From the NCBI GenBank assembly GCA_947630675.1, contig CANRIN010000011.1, positions 1-41,260 on the forward strand: a DNA stretch of 41,260 nucleotides, given 5' to 3'. The notes beneath the pieces were generated by a model. That model was not told the DNA's origin. It did not search any database and saw nothing but the letters and a program-made list of their open reading frames with translations. A program made the position numbers and the translations under genes. Positions 17,058 to 26,295 of the stretch are shown one piece after another (the stretch's first letter is position 1; each line of letters starts with the position of its first letter). The DNA is from an uncultured Clostridia bacterium (GTDB lineage Bacteria; Bacillota; Clostridia; Oscillospirales; JAAYOS01).

Positions 17058-18103
17058 CGCTCGAGCGCCGCGAGGCGTAGTATGAGCGTTTCGAGCATGG
17101 CACTGCGGTCGGCGGATGAGCTTTTCAGCGCGTAGTCGCACTCGACACAGAGCTTCATGGCCTCGCGGGCCCAGCGCGTCGTGAACCTACGCGCGAGGTC
17201 GAGCTGCTTCCTCGCGATATAGGGGGAGGGAATGTCCGCCTCGCGCGCGAGCCAGTCCTGCCCGAGGCCGTCGTCTATGGCGATGCGCCCGTAGAAGATC
17301 TGGCGTATCTGGCGCGAGAGCGCGCCCACGATGTAAATGGGGTCGTTCCGCATGGACGTGAGCTCGCGGGAGAGCTCGAGCGCCTCCGCAAACTTCCCGG
17401 CGGCGACGCAGTCGGTGAGGTCGTACACGACGGCGTCCGCTATCGGACTGCACACCGCGTCGATGTCGGTTCGGAGTATCCTGCTGCCGGCGGAGTACGC
17501 GGCGAGCTTTTCGACTTCGTTTACAAGCAGCGTCATCGATCGCCCGCAGACAAAGAGCATCTGTTCCGCCTCGGGGAAATCTATCTCCTTGCCGAGCGAA
17601 CGGAAGCGCCGGCGGAGCCACCCGACGAGCTCGCGGTCCTCCTGGAGCGCAAATTCCACGGCAAGTCCGTTCGCCGCGACGAGCTTGTGTATCTTCGCCC
17701 GCACGTCCGCCTTGTACTCCGCTGTGTCATATACAAAGACAAGCGTGGTGTACTCCGGCAGGTCGGAGAGGAGAGCTTCGAGCCGTTCCTTTCTGTCCGC
17801 GCCGGGACGGTAGATGTCGAGGTCGGTGACGGTGACGAGCTTCCGTTCGCTGAACGCCGGAAGCGCCTCCACAGCGTCCTCAAGCTCGTCCATGTCGAGC
17901 GACGCTCCGTCGAAGCGGAAGAGGTTGAAGTCCTCCATCCCCTCCGCGACGGCGGCCTTTTGCAGCTGCTCGAGGTAGTATTCGAGAAGGTACTTCTCCT
18001 CGCCGTAAAAAACGTAGAGGCTCCGCAGAGCTCCGCTTTCAAGCTCGCCCTTGAAGACGCGGAGATTCTGCGCGTCGCTCTGACCTTTTTTCTTTGGGGG
18101 CAT
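17054..18103 (-). CDS. holA: DNA polymerase III delta subunit
   Basis: A 349-residue HolA, the clamp-loader subunit that opens the sliding clamp. N-terminal FYGEEKYLLEYYLEQL matches the delta fold, the segment RKLVTVTDLDIYRP lies in domain I, and the central part has the SRILRTDIDAVCSPIADAVVYDLTDCVAAG stretch common to HolA. The ATG at 18103 is preferred over the GTG 9 nt upstream because AAGGGAG is then at normal spacing. Order comEC-holA is conserved in many Bacillota. It overlaps rnmV by 4 nt. Confidence 0.92.
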   Translation of the reverse strand: MPPKKKGQSDAQNLRVFKGELESGALRSLYVFYGEEKYLLEYYLEQLQKAAVAEGMEDFNLFRFDGASLDMDELEDAVEALPAFSERKLVTVTDLDIYRPGADRKERLEALLSDLPEYTTLVFVYDTAEYKADVRAKIHKLVAANGLAVEFALQEDRELVGWLRRRFRSLGKEIDFPEAEQMLFVCGRSMTLLVNEVEKLAAYSAGSRILRTDIDAVCSPIADAVVYDLTDCVAAGKFAEALELSRELTSMRNDPIYIVGALSRQIRQIFYGRIAIDDGLGQDWLAREADIPSPYIARKQLDLARRFTTRWAREAMKLCVECDYALKSSSADRSAMLETLILRLAALER

Positions 18104-18181
18104 GTCTGTCACTCCCTTGCGGTTTTTATCGGCTGCTCCGCCAGTTTGCTTTCCGTGCGGAGATCAGATATGGCTTTTGCC

Positions 18182-18197
18182 GAGAGTCCGGACTCTC
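18182..18197. promoter_or_regulatory. Perfect 16-bp palindrome between comEC and holA
   Basis: GAGAGTCCGGACTCTC reads the same on both strands and has no spacer. It lies in the 116-nt gap between comEC and holA. It could be a protein-binding site or a stem in the readthrough transcript; no regulator is recognised. Confidence 0.55.
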
Positions 18198-18219
18198 ACC
18201 TGTGATGACTCGGCCATAC

Positions 18220-20478
18220 CTATCCTACGCGGACATGAAGGTTCCCGCCAAGGTCGGTGCGGTATATGTCGCACCCGTGCGCCTCGAGCCGCGCTACGGT
18301 GTCCGGGTGCGGGTGCCCGTAGGTGTTGTAACCGACCGAGATGAGCGATACATCCGGCAGTATCCGGTCGAGCAGGTAGTCCGAGCTCGAGCCGCGCGAG
18401 CCGTGGTGACCCGCGACGAATACCTCCACCGAGGAAAGTCCCTCTCTGTCGGCAAGCACAGTCTCGCTCTTAGCGCCGAGGTCGCCCGTCATTAGCATCG
18501 AGAATTCGCCGCGCTCCGCAAGGATGCTTATGCCCTCCTCGTTCTCTCCAGACCCGTGGACCGGGCGGAGAAGTGTGAGCGACGCCTTCCCGAACGGAAG
18601 CGTGAGATCGTTGTCCTCGACGAAAACGACCTCCGCGCCGCTGTCCCTGAGCAGGGCTATGGTGTCGTTATCCGAGTCCTCGTAGGGAAGGGGAAGGAAA
18701 GCCGTGTCCACCGAGACGAAGCGGAGCAGGTCACTGATGCCGTTCGCGTGGTCGGTGTGGTAGTGGGTGAGAATGAGCGCGTCGAGATGCCGCGTGCCCT
18801 CGAGCATAAGACGTTCGGCGGCGATGCAGCCCGCGCCGCCGTAGCCGTCCCCGCCGCAGTCGACAAGCGCCGTGTCGCCGCCGCTGCGGAGAAGTATCGA
18901 CTCGCCCTGTCCGACGTCGAGGACAGTCGCCTCAAAGCCGTCGATGCGGCGGTTCACTTCGCCGAGGGTCATCGAGAGGACGAGCGCACAACCTGCGGCG
19001 GCGGCGCATACTGCGCCGCGTCGGTTCCCCTCCGGTGAGAAGCGCCATATCAGGAGAAGAACGTATCCGAACGCGAGCGCGCAGAGGTTGTACGGGTCGC
19101 GCGCGTCAACGATCGAGAAGGGGACGCGGCTGCATACATGCGCGTCGGCGCGAAGCGCGAGCACCGCGAGCGTCACGACGCGGCCGAGGGCATGAGCGGC
19201 GGGCATGGATACGAATGCGAGAAGTCCGCTGAGAAGTCCGCCGATGAGCGCCACGGGAACGAAAAACATCGCGAAAATGTTTGTAAATATTCCGAAAAGC
19301 GATATGCTGCCGAATGTGTATGCGATGAGCGGCGCGGTGTACACCGTGGCTATCGCCGTCATCGCAACGGCGGAGGAGACGGCCCTCCATAGCCGCGCGA
19401 GGAGCCGGTTCTTAGGTGAAAAGAGCTCTCGCAGCCGCTTGGAGACCGCGTCCATATTGCAGAGTATCCCGTAGGTGGAGAGAAAGCTCAGCTGCAAGCC
19501 GATGTCGGATATCGAGAACGGGTTTATCAGCAGCAGAAATATCAGCGCCGCGGAGATAGCGCTCTTCGGGTCGGCGTCCCGCCGGAGCAGGACCGCGCCG
19601 AGCGCGAGCGCGTGCATTATGAAGGCTCTTGCGGCGGAGGGAGACGCCCCGCTCGTCAGCACGAAAAGCAGCGCTGTTGCGAGGGCGAAGGGTATACCGC
19701 GCCGCCGCCTGTTTCCGAACGCCCGGAGGACCATGCCGCACAGGAGCGTGACGTGCAGTCCGCTTATCGCGAGCAGGTGCGATAGTCCGCTCGCGCGGAC
19801 CTCGAGGCGGAGCGCGTCCGACATGTCCGAACGGTCGCCGACGGTGAGAGCCTTCACGACGGAGAGAGTATCGCCGTCGTAGAGCCGCTCGAGCCGCAGG
19901 GAAAGGGCATGTCCGAACGCGGCGGGAAGAAAGCGGAGCGGGGTCCGCTCCGCGCGCTCCACGGAAATTATCTCGGTGACTTTTCCGCTGAGGAAGACAC
20001 GCTTTGCGCGGTAGTACTCAAGAAAGTCAAAGTCCGGAGAGGACTCGGGGCGGGTGAGCTCGGCTTCGACGGTCACAACGTCGCCCGGGCGGAAATCGGT
20101 ATCCTCATCGAACCGGAGCCGCGCACGCGCGCCGTTCGCCTCGCGTATCTCGGCCTCGACGCCCGAGCCGTAGCTGTACGGCTCTGAGTATCCGCGAACG
20201 ACTGCGGTAAACTGACCGTAGGAGCCGGCGAGCCGTACCGCCGGAGCGTAGAATATCAGCGAAAAGAGCAGATGCCAGAGCGCCGCCGCGACGGCGGCGC
20301 AGGAGAAAACAGCCGCCGAAGCGCGGAGGTGCGAGACCCCTGCGCTTCGGCGGACGAGGTACCATATCGTAAACGCTGCGGCGAGGACGCCCGCCGGTAT
20401 CAGGGCAAACGCCCCGATGTACTCGGAGAGCAGCAGCGAGGCGGCAAAGCCCAGCGCCGCGGGTACGAGCGGACGCAT
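18220..20478 (-). CDS. comEC: Competence protein ComEC/Rec2
   Basis: A 752-residue DNA-uptake channel. The N-terminal hydrophobic helices and OB-like region (DUF4131 position) are followed by the competence domain with GLSHLLAISGLHVTLLCGM (about 230-250) and many membrane helices to about residue 470. The C-terminal metallo-beta-lactamase-like domain starts near DGFEATVLDVGQGESILL and has the metal motif LTHYHTDHANG and later VAGHHGSRGSS. The full-length three-domain form suggests a working protein. Its ATG overlaps the HIT stop by one base (TGATG). Confidence 0.95.
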   Translation of the reverse strand: MRPLVPAALGFAASLLLSEYIGAFALIPAGVLAAAFTIWYLVRRSAGVSHLRASAAVFSCAAVAAALWHLLFSLIFYAPAVRLAGSYGQFTAVVRGYSEPYSYGSGVEAEIREANGARARLRFDEDTDFRPGDVVTVEAELTRPESSPDFDFLEYYRAKRVFLSGKVTEIISVERAERTPLRFLPAAFGHALSLRLERLYDGDTLSVVKALTVGDRSDMSDALRLEVRASGLSHLLAISGLHVTLLCGMVLRAFGNRRRRGIPFALATALLFVLTSGASPSAARAFIMHALALGAVLLRRDADPKSAISAALIFLLLINPFSISDIGLQLSFLSTYGILCNMDAVSKRLRELFSPKNRLLARLWRAVSSAVAMTAIATVYTAPLIAYTFGSISLFGIFTNIFAMFFVPVALIGGLLSGLLAFVSMPAAHALGRVVTLAVLALRADAHVCSRVPFSIVDARDPYNLCALAFGYVLLLIWRFSPEGNRRGAVCAAAAGCALVLSMTLGEVNRRIDGFEATVLDVGQGESILLRSGGDTALVDCGGDGYGGAGCIAAERLMLEGTRHLDALILTHYHTDHANGISDLLRFVSVDTAFLPLPYEDSDNDTIALLRDSGAEVVFVEDNDLTLPFGKASLTLLRPVHGSGENEEGISILAERGEFSMLMTGDLGAKSETVLADREGLSSVEVFVAGHHGSRGSSSDYLLDRILPDVSLISVGYNTYGHPHPDTVARLEAHGCDIYRTDLGGNLHVRVG

Positions 20479-20840
20479 CAGCCCGGGGGCCAGGTCATGT
20501 CACGCCCCGAGAGGACGTGGAAGTGAAGGTGCGGGACGCTCTGCCCCGCCTGCTCGCCCACGTTCGAGACGACGCGGAACCCGTCTCCGAGGCCGAGCTC
20601 CGCCGAGAGCTTCGCTATCACCTCGAAGATGTGGCCGACGACGGCGGAATTCGAGCCATCGACGGCGGCGCAGGACTTTATGTGCTCCTTCGGCACGACG
20701 AGGAAGTGGACGGGCGCCTGCGGGTCGATGTCCTTAAAGGCGTAGCAGACGTCATCCTCATAAACCTTTGATGAGGGTATTTCACCCGCGACTATCTTAC
20801 AGAACAGGCAGTCCGGGTCACGCTTGGTCATTTCAGGCAT
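20478..20840 (-). CDS. HIT-family nucleotide-binding protein
   Basis: A 120-residue Hint-like histidine-triad protein. It begins with DCLFCKIVAGEIPSSKVYED, whose CxxC spacing is typical, and ends with the triad HLHFHVLSGRDM (His-x-His-x-His). Such proteins hydrolyse adenosine phosphoramidates. ATG at 20840 is chosen because GGAGG lies 8 nt upstream; a GTG nearer the Shine-Dalgarno is too close. Confidence 0.94.
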   Translation of the reverse strand: MPEMTKRDPDCLFCKIVAGEIPSSKVYEDDVCYAFKDIDPQAPVHFLVVPKEHIKSCAAVDGSNSAVVGHIFEVIAKLSAELGLGDGFRVVSNVGEQAGQSVPHLHFHVLSGRDMTWPPG

Positions 20841-20858
20841 TTGTGTCACCTCCGATTG

Positions 20859-21035
20859 TTATATGAAGCGGTTCGCTGCGGTGTCGTACTCAAAGCCGGC
20901 GTCCGCGAGCTTTCTTTCGAGCGCCGCGCGGTCGACGCCGCACGCGGCGCACAGCTCGTCAAGGCTCGGATAGAAGTCGCGAAGGCGGGTGTTGACGACG
21001 CTGAGGAGTATCATGGGATCCTGAGGCAGGCTCAC
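20859..21035 (-). CDS. DUF4250-domain small protein
   Basis: A 58-residue protein that begins MSLPQDPMILLSVVNTRLRD and continues with DFYPSLDELCAACGVDR, ending near FEYDTAANRFI. This matches the small DUF4250 family of Clostridia, of unknown function. The start is GTG at 21035, overlapping the alaS stop as GTGA; the PQDPMILLS segment before the internal ATG belongs to the family, so the GTG is right. It follows alaS and precedes the HIT gene by 18 nt. Confidence 0.85.
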   Translation of the reverse strand: MSLPQDPMILLSVVNTRLRDFYPSLDELCAACGVDRAALERKLADAGFEYDTAANRFI

Positions 21036-23677
21036 AGTCCGAGCTTCTCCGTAACGTAGTCGTCGACTATGGCGAGCGCATCGTCGACCTTGTTCGGGTC
21101 CTTGCCGCCGCCCATCGCGCTCGACGGCTTGCCGCCGCCGGAGCCTCCGGCGACCTTGCAGACCTCGCGCACGAGGTCGCCGGCCTTGATGCCGGCCTTC
21201 ACGGCGTCCGGCCCGCAGACGGCAAGGAAGGTGACCTTTCCGTCCGCGACGGAGCTCAGTACCGCGACTACGGCGTTCTCCTTCGAGAGTATCTGGTCGC
21301 CCAGCTGGCGGAGGGTATTAGCATCGGCGCTGCCGACGACGGAGGTGAACAGCTTGAGCCCGCCGATGCTCTTTGCGCTCATGAGGAAGCGGTCGATGCC
21401 GGCAGCCGCGTCCTTCAGGCGGAGACGCTCGAGCTCGCGGCGGAGCGACTTGGTCTCCTCGAGCTGTGCGCGGGCACGGTCGACAAGGTCGGCCGGCGTC
21501 GTCTTCAGCTCGGCTGCGACGGCGTGGAGTATCTTTTCGGTGTTCGCGAGGGTGTTCAGGGCCTCCTCGCCGACTATCGCCTCGATGCGGCGGACGCCGG
21601 AAGCGACCGAGCCCTCGCTTGTGATGTGGAACGGGCCGACCTTCGCGGTGTTGTCGAGGTGGGTGCCGCCGCAGAGCTCCATGGAGTAGTCGCCGCCCAT
21701 GCGGACGACGCGGACGACGTCGCCGTACTTCTCGCCGAAGAGGGCGGTGGCGCCTATGGCCTTCGCCTCGTCTATCGGCATCTCGTCGGTGCGTATCTCG
21801 AGACCCGCGAGAATATGGCGGTTGACCTCATGCACGACGTCGGCTATCTCGTCCGGCGTCATGGCGCTGAAGTGGGTGAAGTCGAAGCGGAGCCTGTCCG
21901 GCTCGACGAGGCTGCCCGCCTGCTCGACGTGAGTGCCGAGACGGCTGCGGAGCGCCTTCTGGAGCAGATGGGTGGCGGAGTGAGCACGGCGTATCGCGGC
22001 GCGGCGCTCGGCGTCTATCGAGACGGAGACGGTGTCGCCGAGCTTTATCTCTCCGCTCACGACTTTTCCGTAGTGCATGAACTTGCCGCCCTTGTTCTTC
22101 TGGACGTCGGTGACCTCGAACCTGCCGCCCGCGCACTCTATCACGCCGTGGTCGGCGACCTGGCCGCCCATCTCGGCGTACATCGTCGTGCGGTCGAGGA
22201 CTATCAGCGCCTCGACTCCGGAGGCTATCTCGTCGCGGAACTCATCGTCCGCGACTATCGCGAGGACCTTGCCCTCGGTCGTGTCCTTCGTGTACCCTTC
22301 AAAGACGGTCTCGGGCATGTCCTTGCCGAACTCTATGCCGGCCCAGCCGAGGTCGCCGAGCGCTTCGCGCGCCTTGCGGGCGCGGACGCGCTGCTCCTCC
22401 ATGAGGCGGCGGAACTCCTCATGGTCTACGGTGAGTCCCTTCTCGCCGACTATCTCTTCGGTGAGCTCGACGGGGAAGCCGTAGGTGTCGTAGAGCTTGA
22501 AGGCGTCGGCTCCGCCGAAGACCTTCTCGCCCTTTTCGAGGTGTCCGTCGACAAGGCTCGTGAGTATGCCGAGGCCGGAGTCTATCGTGCGGGCGAAGTT
22601 CTCCTCCTCCATGCGGACTATCTTTGCGATGTACTCCTGCTTTTGGCGGAGCTCGGGGTAGGCACTCTCGTTCTCGTTTATGACGGTGTCCACGACCTCG
22701 TAGAGGTAGGGATGGTGTACGCCGAGCAGACGGCTGTGGCGCGCCGCACGGCGGAGCAGGCGGCGGAGGACATAGCCGCGTCCCTCGTTGGAGGGGAGAA
22801 CGCCGTCAGAGATCATCATGACCGAGGCGCGGATGTGGTCGGTGATGATGCGGAGCGACACGTCGCTCTTTGCGTCCTCATGGTATTTCACGCCGGCGTA
22901 CTCGGACACCTTATTTGTAATGTTTATGACCGTGTCGACGTCGAAGAGCGACCCGACGTCCTGCATAACGCAGGCGAGGCGCTCGAGACCCATGCCGGTG
23001 TCGATGTTCTTCTGCTTCAGCTCGGTGTAGTTGCCCTCGCCGTCGTTGTTGAACTGCGAGAAGACGATGTTCCAGACCTCGATGTAGCGGTCGCAGTCGC
23101 AGCCGACGGTGCAGGTGGGCTTGCCGCAGCCGTACTTCTCGCCGCGGTCGTAGTATATCTCGGAGCAGGGACCGCAGGGACCCGCGCCGTGCTCCCAGAA
23201 GTTGTCCTCACGGCCGAAGCGGAATATCCGCTCGGCGGGGATGCCCATTTCCTTGTTCCATATCTCGAACGCCTCCTCGTCCTCCTCGTATATCGAGGGG
23301 TAGAGGCGGTCGGGGTCGAGACCCATCCACTCCTTGCCGGTGAGGAATTCCCACGCCCAGTGTATCGACTCGTGCTTGAAGTAGTCGCCGAACGAGAAAT
23401 TGCCGAGCATCTCGAAGTAGGTGCCGTGGCGGTCGGTCTTGCCGATGTTCTCAAGGTCCTCGGTGCGGATGCACTTCTGGCAGGTCGTGACGCGGTGGCG
23501 CGGCGGCTCCTGCTCGCCAGTGAACCACGGCTTCAGCGGCTGCATTCCCGCAACGACGAGGAGGACCGACTTGTCTCCCTGCGGAATGAGCGGGAAGCTC
23601 GGCAGGCGGAGATGCCCCTTCGTCTCAAAGAACGTGAGAAATTTCTCCCGTATCTCGTTAAGACCCATGTAGCTCAT
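21032..23677 (-). CDS. alaS: Alanine-tRNA ligase
   Basis: An 881-residue full-length alanyl-tRNA synthetase. The aminoacylation domain opens with EIREKFLTFFETKGH and includes the class II motif 2 region HRVTTCQKCIRTEDLENIGK. The editing domain has HSATHLLQKALR (the HxxxH zinc site) and SMELCGGTHLDNT (CxxxH). The C-terminal DHHA1 domain has GGSGGGKPSSAMGGGKDP. All regions and length are normal. It has its own promoter and leads the minus-strand run to rnmV. Confidence 0.98.
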   Translation of the reverse strand: MSYMGLNEIREKFLTFFETKGHLRLPSFPLIPQGDKSVLLVVAGMQPLKPWFTGEQEPPRHRVTTCQKCIRTEDLENIGKTDRHGTYFEMLGNFSFGDYFKHESIHWAWEFLTGKEWMGLDPDRLYPSIYEEDEEAFEIWNKEMGIPAERIFRFGREDNFWEHGAGPCGPCSEIYYDRGEKYGCGKPTCTVGCDCDRYIEVWNIVFSQFNNDGEGNYTELKQKNIDTGMGLERLACVMQDVGSLFDVDTVINITNKVSEYAGVKYHEDAKSDVSLRIITDHIRASVMMISDGVLPSNEGRGYVLRRLLRRAARHSRLLGVHHPYLYEVVDTVINENESAYPELRQKQEYIAKIVRMEEENFARTIDSGLGILTSLVDGHLEKGEKVFGGADAFKLYDTYGFPVELTEEIVGEKGLTVDHEEFRRLMEEQRVRARKAREALGDLGWAGIEFGKDMPETVFEGYTKDTTEGKVLAIVADDEFRDEIASGVEALIVLDRTTMYAEMGGQVADHGVIECAGGRFEVTDVQKNKGGKFMHYGKVVSGEIKLGDTVSVSIDAERRAAIRRAHSATHLLQKALRSRLGTHVEQAGSLVEPDRLRFDFTHFSAMTPDEIADVVHEVNRHILAGLEIRTDEMPIDEAKAIGATALFGEKYGDVVRVVRMGGDYSMELCGGTHLDNTAKVGPFHITSEGSVASGVRRIEAIVGEEALNTLANTEKILHAVAAELKTTPADLVDRARAQLEETKSLRRELERLRLKDAAAGIDRFLMSAKSIGGLKLFTSVVGSADANTLRQLGDQILSKENAVVAVLSSVADGKVTFLAVCGPDAVKAGIKAGDLVREVCKVAGGSGGGKPSSAMGGGKDPNKVDDALAIVDDYVTEKLGL

Positions 23678-23724
23678 TGAAATATCTCTCCCAGTACATT
23701 ATAATATAGTAGTAAGCTCCATAT

Positions 23725-23753
23725 ATTTTATACTCTATCCGCCGCGCTGTCAA
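23725..23753 (-). promoter_or_regulatory. Promoter of alaS
   Basis: Minus strand TTGACA (23748-23753), 17 nt, TAAAAT (23725-23730), about 50 nt ahead of alaS. The leader is too short for a T-box riboswitch. Confidence 0.85.
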
Positions 23754-23760
23754 TCCCCGG

Positions 23761-24092
23761 GCGGAAAGGAAGCAAAAAAGCCGCGCCCGGAACAGATTTC
23801 CAAAGTAATCGTTATCAAAAAACGCGCGTTCGCCTTTGAATGAGTTTTTTGCATTTATGCGAAGTTAGCTTTCCGGGCAAAACGGATTTTTTGCAGATAT
23901 GCCTGCGAAAATGACGATTTGCGCATGGTGCACAAAAAATACAGACCTTTTGCCGAATTTAAAGGACAAAATTTCGCACAAATTGCACGTCCATAAAAAC
24001 GGGAAAATCCGTCAAAATTGCAATTTTAGCTTAGCAATTGTCATGTTGCAAAAAATCGGAAATAAAATTTTGTGAAAAATAGCAAAAAGGTC
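23761..24092. other. AT-rich intergenic region with TGCAA-type palindromes
   Basis: No gene seen. This stretch is much more AT-rich than the rest of the window and is dense in TTGC/GCAA motifs. It includes a perfect 14-bp palindrome AAAATTGCAATTTT (24014-24027) and nearby AGCAATTG, GCACAAATTGCAC and TTGCAATTTGCAC. These may be operator sites for the downstream permease genes (inference). Confidence 0.6.
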
Positions 24093-24121
24093 TTGCAATT
24101 TGCACAAAGACATAGTACAAT
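24093..24121 (+). promoter_or_regulatory. Promoter of the two-permease operon
   Basis: TTGCAA (24093-24098), 17 nt, TACAAT (24116-24121), leaving a leader of about 100 nt before the first permease. Confidence 0.7.
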
Positions 24122-24225
24122 ATTCATGTAAGTTAACCAAACCAACGTACCGGCACGCATGGTGGTGAAGGCGCCGTGCGTTTCTGTTCGTTCAAGTTTG
24201 GGAAAACCTAGTAAGGAGGTTAGTC

Positions 24226-25200
24226 ATGGCTGGTAAAACTGAGAAAGTCGCGCCGGTGCAGAAGGAGAGAAAGTGGACTATCCGTGCGGTCAGGCGCGAC
24301 ATCAAAATGAACTGGCAGATCTATCTGCTGGCAATACCGATCCTCGCGTATTTCATAGTTTTCAACTACATACCGATGGCCGGTCTTGCAATGGCGTTCC
24401 AGGCGTACGACATGAAGAAGGGCTTCATAGGGCCCGGCATTGATTGGGTCGGCTTCAAGTGGTTTGCCGAGTTCGTCTCGGGTCCGTTCTTCTGGCGTAC
24501 CTTCCGCAACACGTTCCTTATAAGCTTCTATTCGCTCCTGTTCTCGTTCCCGATGCCGATCATCTTCGCGCTGATGCTCAACGAGGTCAAGAATACGTAC
24601 TTTAAGAAGACGATTCAGACCATGAGCTATCTGCCGTACTTCATCTCGATGGTCGTTATCTGCGGCCTTATCAAGGACTTCTGCGAAGTCGGCGGTATGC
24701 TTTCGACTCTCGTTCAGAGCCTTGGCGGCTACGGCGGAACCGCGGTCAGCCTCCTCGAGAAGAAGGAACTGTTCCGCGTTATCTACGTCGGTTCGGATAT
24801 ATGGCAGGGCATAGGCTTCGGCTCGATAATCTACCTCGCCGCTCTTTCGTCCATCGACCAGGAGCTCTACGAGGCGGCCGTTATCGACGGTGCCGGACGT
24901 TGGAAGCAGACCTGGCACATCACCCTTCCGGGTATTGCTCCGACCATCATCATCATGCTCATCATGCGTATGGGCAGCCTGTTCAGCGTCGGCTTCGAGA
25001 AGATCATACTTCTCTACAACGACCTGACCATGGAAGTGGCGGACGTTATTTCGAGCTACGTCTATCGCGTCGGCATTCAGGTGAGCGCGCGTTACGACTA
25101 CTCGACCGCCGTCGGCCTCTTCAACTCGGTTATAAACTTTGCGCTCCTTATCATCACCAACGCCATCTCGCGCAAGGTTTCCGAAACCAGTCTGTTCTAA
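24226..25200 (+). CDS. Carbohydrate ABC transporter permease, LplB type
   Basis: A 324-residue permease of the CUT1 family, LplB-like subgroup. A cytoplasmic lysine-rich N-terminus is followed by six predicted helices starting at IYLLAIPILAYFIVFNYIPM. The loop that contacts the ATPase is present as LYEAAVIDGAGRWKQTWHITLPGI (EAA motif). The start MAGKTEKV follows AAGGAGG. LplB/YtcP pairs usually import oligosaccharides with an adjacent lipoprotein and a shared MsmK-type ATPase encoded elsewhere. Neither is here: the partner permease follows after 14 nt and a terminator ends the operon. Confidence 0.93.
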   Translation: MAGKTEKVAPVQKERKWTIRAVRRDIKMNWQIYLLAIPILAYFIVFNYIPMAGLAMAFQAYDMKKGFIGPGIDWVGFKWFAEFVSGPFFWRTFRNTFLISFYSLLFSFPMPIIFALMLNEVKNTYFKKTIQTMSYLPYFISMVVICGLIKDFCEVGGMLSTLVQSLGGYGGTAVSLLEKKELFRVIYVGSDIWQGIGFGSIIYLAALSSIDQELYEAAVIDGAGRWKQTWHITLPGIAPTIIIMLIMRMGSLFSVGFEKIILLYNDLTMEVADVISSYVYRVGIQVSARYDYSTAVGLFNSVINFALLIITNAISRKVSETSLF

Positions 25201-25214
25201 TGGAGGTGTAGAAG

Positions 25215-26108
25215 ATGGTACAAAGAAGAACAGTCGGTAAAACCGTATTCGATATCATTAACTACACGGTGCTCGCGGCAATAGGAATTGCCTGTATTCT
25301 CCCGATGTGGCACGTTCTTGCCGCCTCGTTCAGCCAGCCCGCAAAGCTGCTCGCTGCCCGCGGCACCATACTCTGGCCGCTCGGAAACGCCACCGCCGAA
25401 GGCTATCGCCTGGTGTTCAACAACACCAACATCGCCACCGGCTACGGCAACACGCTTATCTATGTCGTGTGCTACACCGTTATCGGCCTTATCGGTACGC
25501 TTATCGCCGGTTACATCCTTTCCCGTCCGTACTTCATGTTCAAGAACATCATAGTGTTCATAGTCACCTTCACGATGATGTTCAACGGCGGCATGGTCCC
25601 GACCTTCATAGTCATCCGCGACCTGCACATGTACGACACAAGATGGGCAATAATCCTGCCCGGCGCAATATCGGTGTTCAACATCATAATCATGAGAACA
25701 TCGATACAAGGTATACCGAACAGCCTTGAGGAATCGGCAAAGCTCGACGGAGCCGGAAACATGACGATACTGTTCCGGATATTCGTCCCGCTGCTGAAGG
25801 CGACCATCGCGGTCATCATCCTCTACCTCGCGGTCGGCATGTGGAACAGCTGGTTCCAGGCCATGCTGTACATCCGCACCACCGAGCTCCGTCCGCTTCA
25901 GCTCGTCCTCCGCGAGATACTCATCCGTAACGACACCACGACGATCATGCAGCAGGGCGGCATGGATAACCGTCAGGATATCGACCAGTATCAGCGTCTC
26001 GTGCAGTACTGCACCACCATCGTTGCTACTCTCCCGATACTCTGCATCTATCCGTTCGTTCAGCGCTTCTTCGTCACCGGCGTCATGATCGGCTCGCTGA
26101 AGGGCTGA
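25215..26108 (+). CDS. Carbohydrate ABC transporter permease, YtcP type
   Basis: A 297-residue CUT1 permease of the YtcP/LplC type, partner of the preceding gene. It opens with TVFDIINYTVLAAIGIACILPMWH and has the EAA-type loop LEESAKLDGAGNMTILFRI. It ends with the YtcP-typical YPFVQRFFVTGVMIGSLKG. Six helices are expected. GGAGGTG precedes the ATG. No solute-binding protein gene follows; the operon terminates about 40 nt downstream. Confidence 0.93.
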   Translation: MVQRRTVGKTVFDIINYTVLAAIGIACILPMWHVLAASFSQPAKLLAARGTILWPLGNATAEGYRLVFNNTNIATGYGNTLIYVVCYTVIGLIGTLIAGYILSRPYFMFKNIIVFIVTFTMMFNGGMVPTFIVIRDLHMYDTRWAIILPGAISVFNIIIMRTSIQGIPNSLEESAKLDGAGNMTILFRIFVPLLKATIAVIILYLAVGMWNSWFQAMLYIRTTELRPLQLVLREILIRNDTTTIMQQGGMDNRQDIDQYQRLVQYCTTIVATLPILCIYPFVQRFFVTGVMIGSLKG

Positions 26109-26146
26109 TTTACCGGGATACGGTTTCGCAGTCGAACAAATCTGCA

Positions 26147-26185
26147 AACGGGACACTGCCCATCGGGCGGTGTCCCGTTCTTTTT
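26147..26185 (+). terminator. Terminator of the two-permease operon
   Basis: AACGGGACACTGCCC pairs with GGGCGGTGTCCCGTT (one G-T pair) across loop ATC, then TTCTTTTT follows. Confidence 0.92.
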
Positions 26186-26218
26186 GTGCTTCCGCGTCGG
26201 ATATTGTTATTATTTCTG

Positions 26219-26247
26219 TTGCGCGGCGTCCCGCGTTGTGGTAAAAT
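26219..26247 (+). promoter_or_regulatory. Promoter of the NupBPQ-like operon
   Basis: TTGCGC (26219-26224), 17 nt, TAAAAT (26242-26247), close to the start of the ATPase gene. Confidence 0.65.
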
Positions 26248-26250
26248 TAT

Positions 26251-26269
26251 TGTGTATTTTATATACACA
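26251..26269. promoter_or_regulatory. Candidate operator at the transcription start
   Basis: TGTGTAT-N5-ATACACA is a perfect 7-bp inverted repeat starting 4 nt after the -10 box, so it should span the transcription start. This layout suits a repressor site; the regulator is not in the window. Confidence 0.6.
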
Positions 26270-26295
26270 TATTCCTGGGGGGAGTGGAAACGGGT

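Noticed and set aside
21524-23680. A 718-codon plus-strand frame opposite alaS
   Set aside because: alaS on the minus strand is full length with all motifs; the opposite frame has shadow composition only.
23678-23760. T-box riboswitch ahead of alaS
   Set aside because: The leader from the promoter to the start codon is only about 45 nt and lacks T-box elements.
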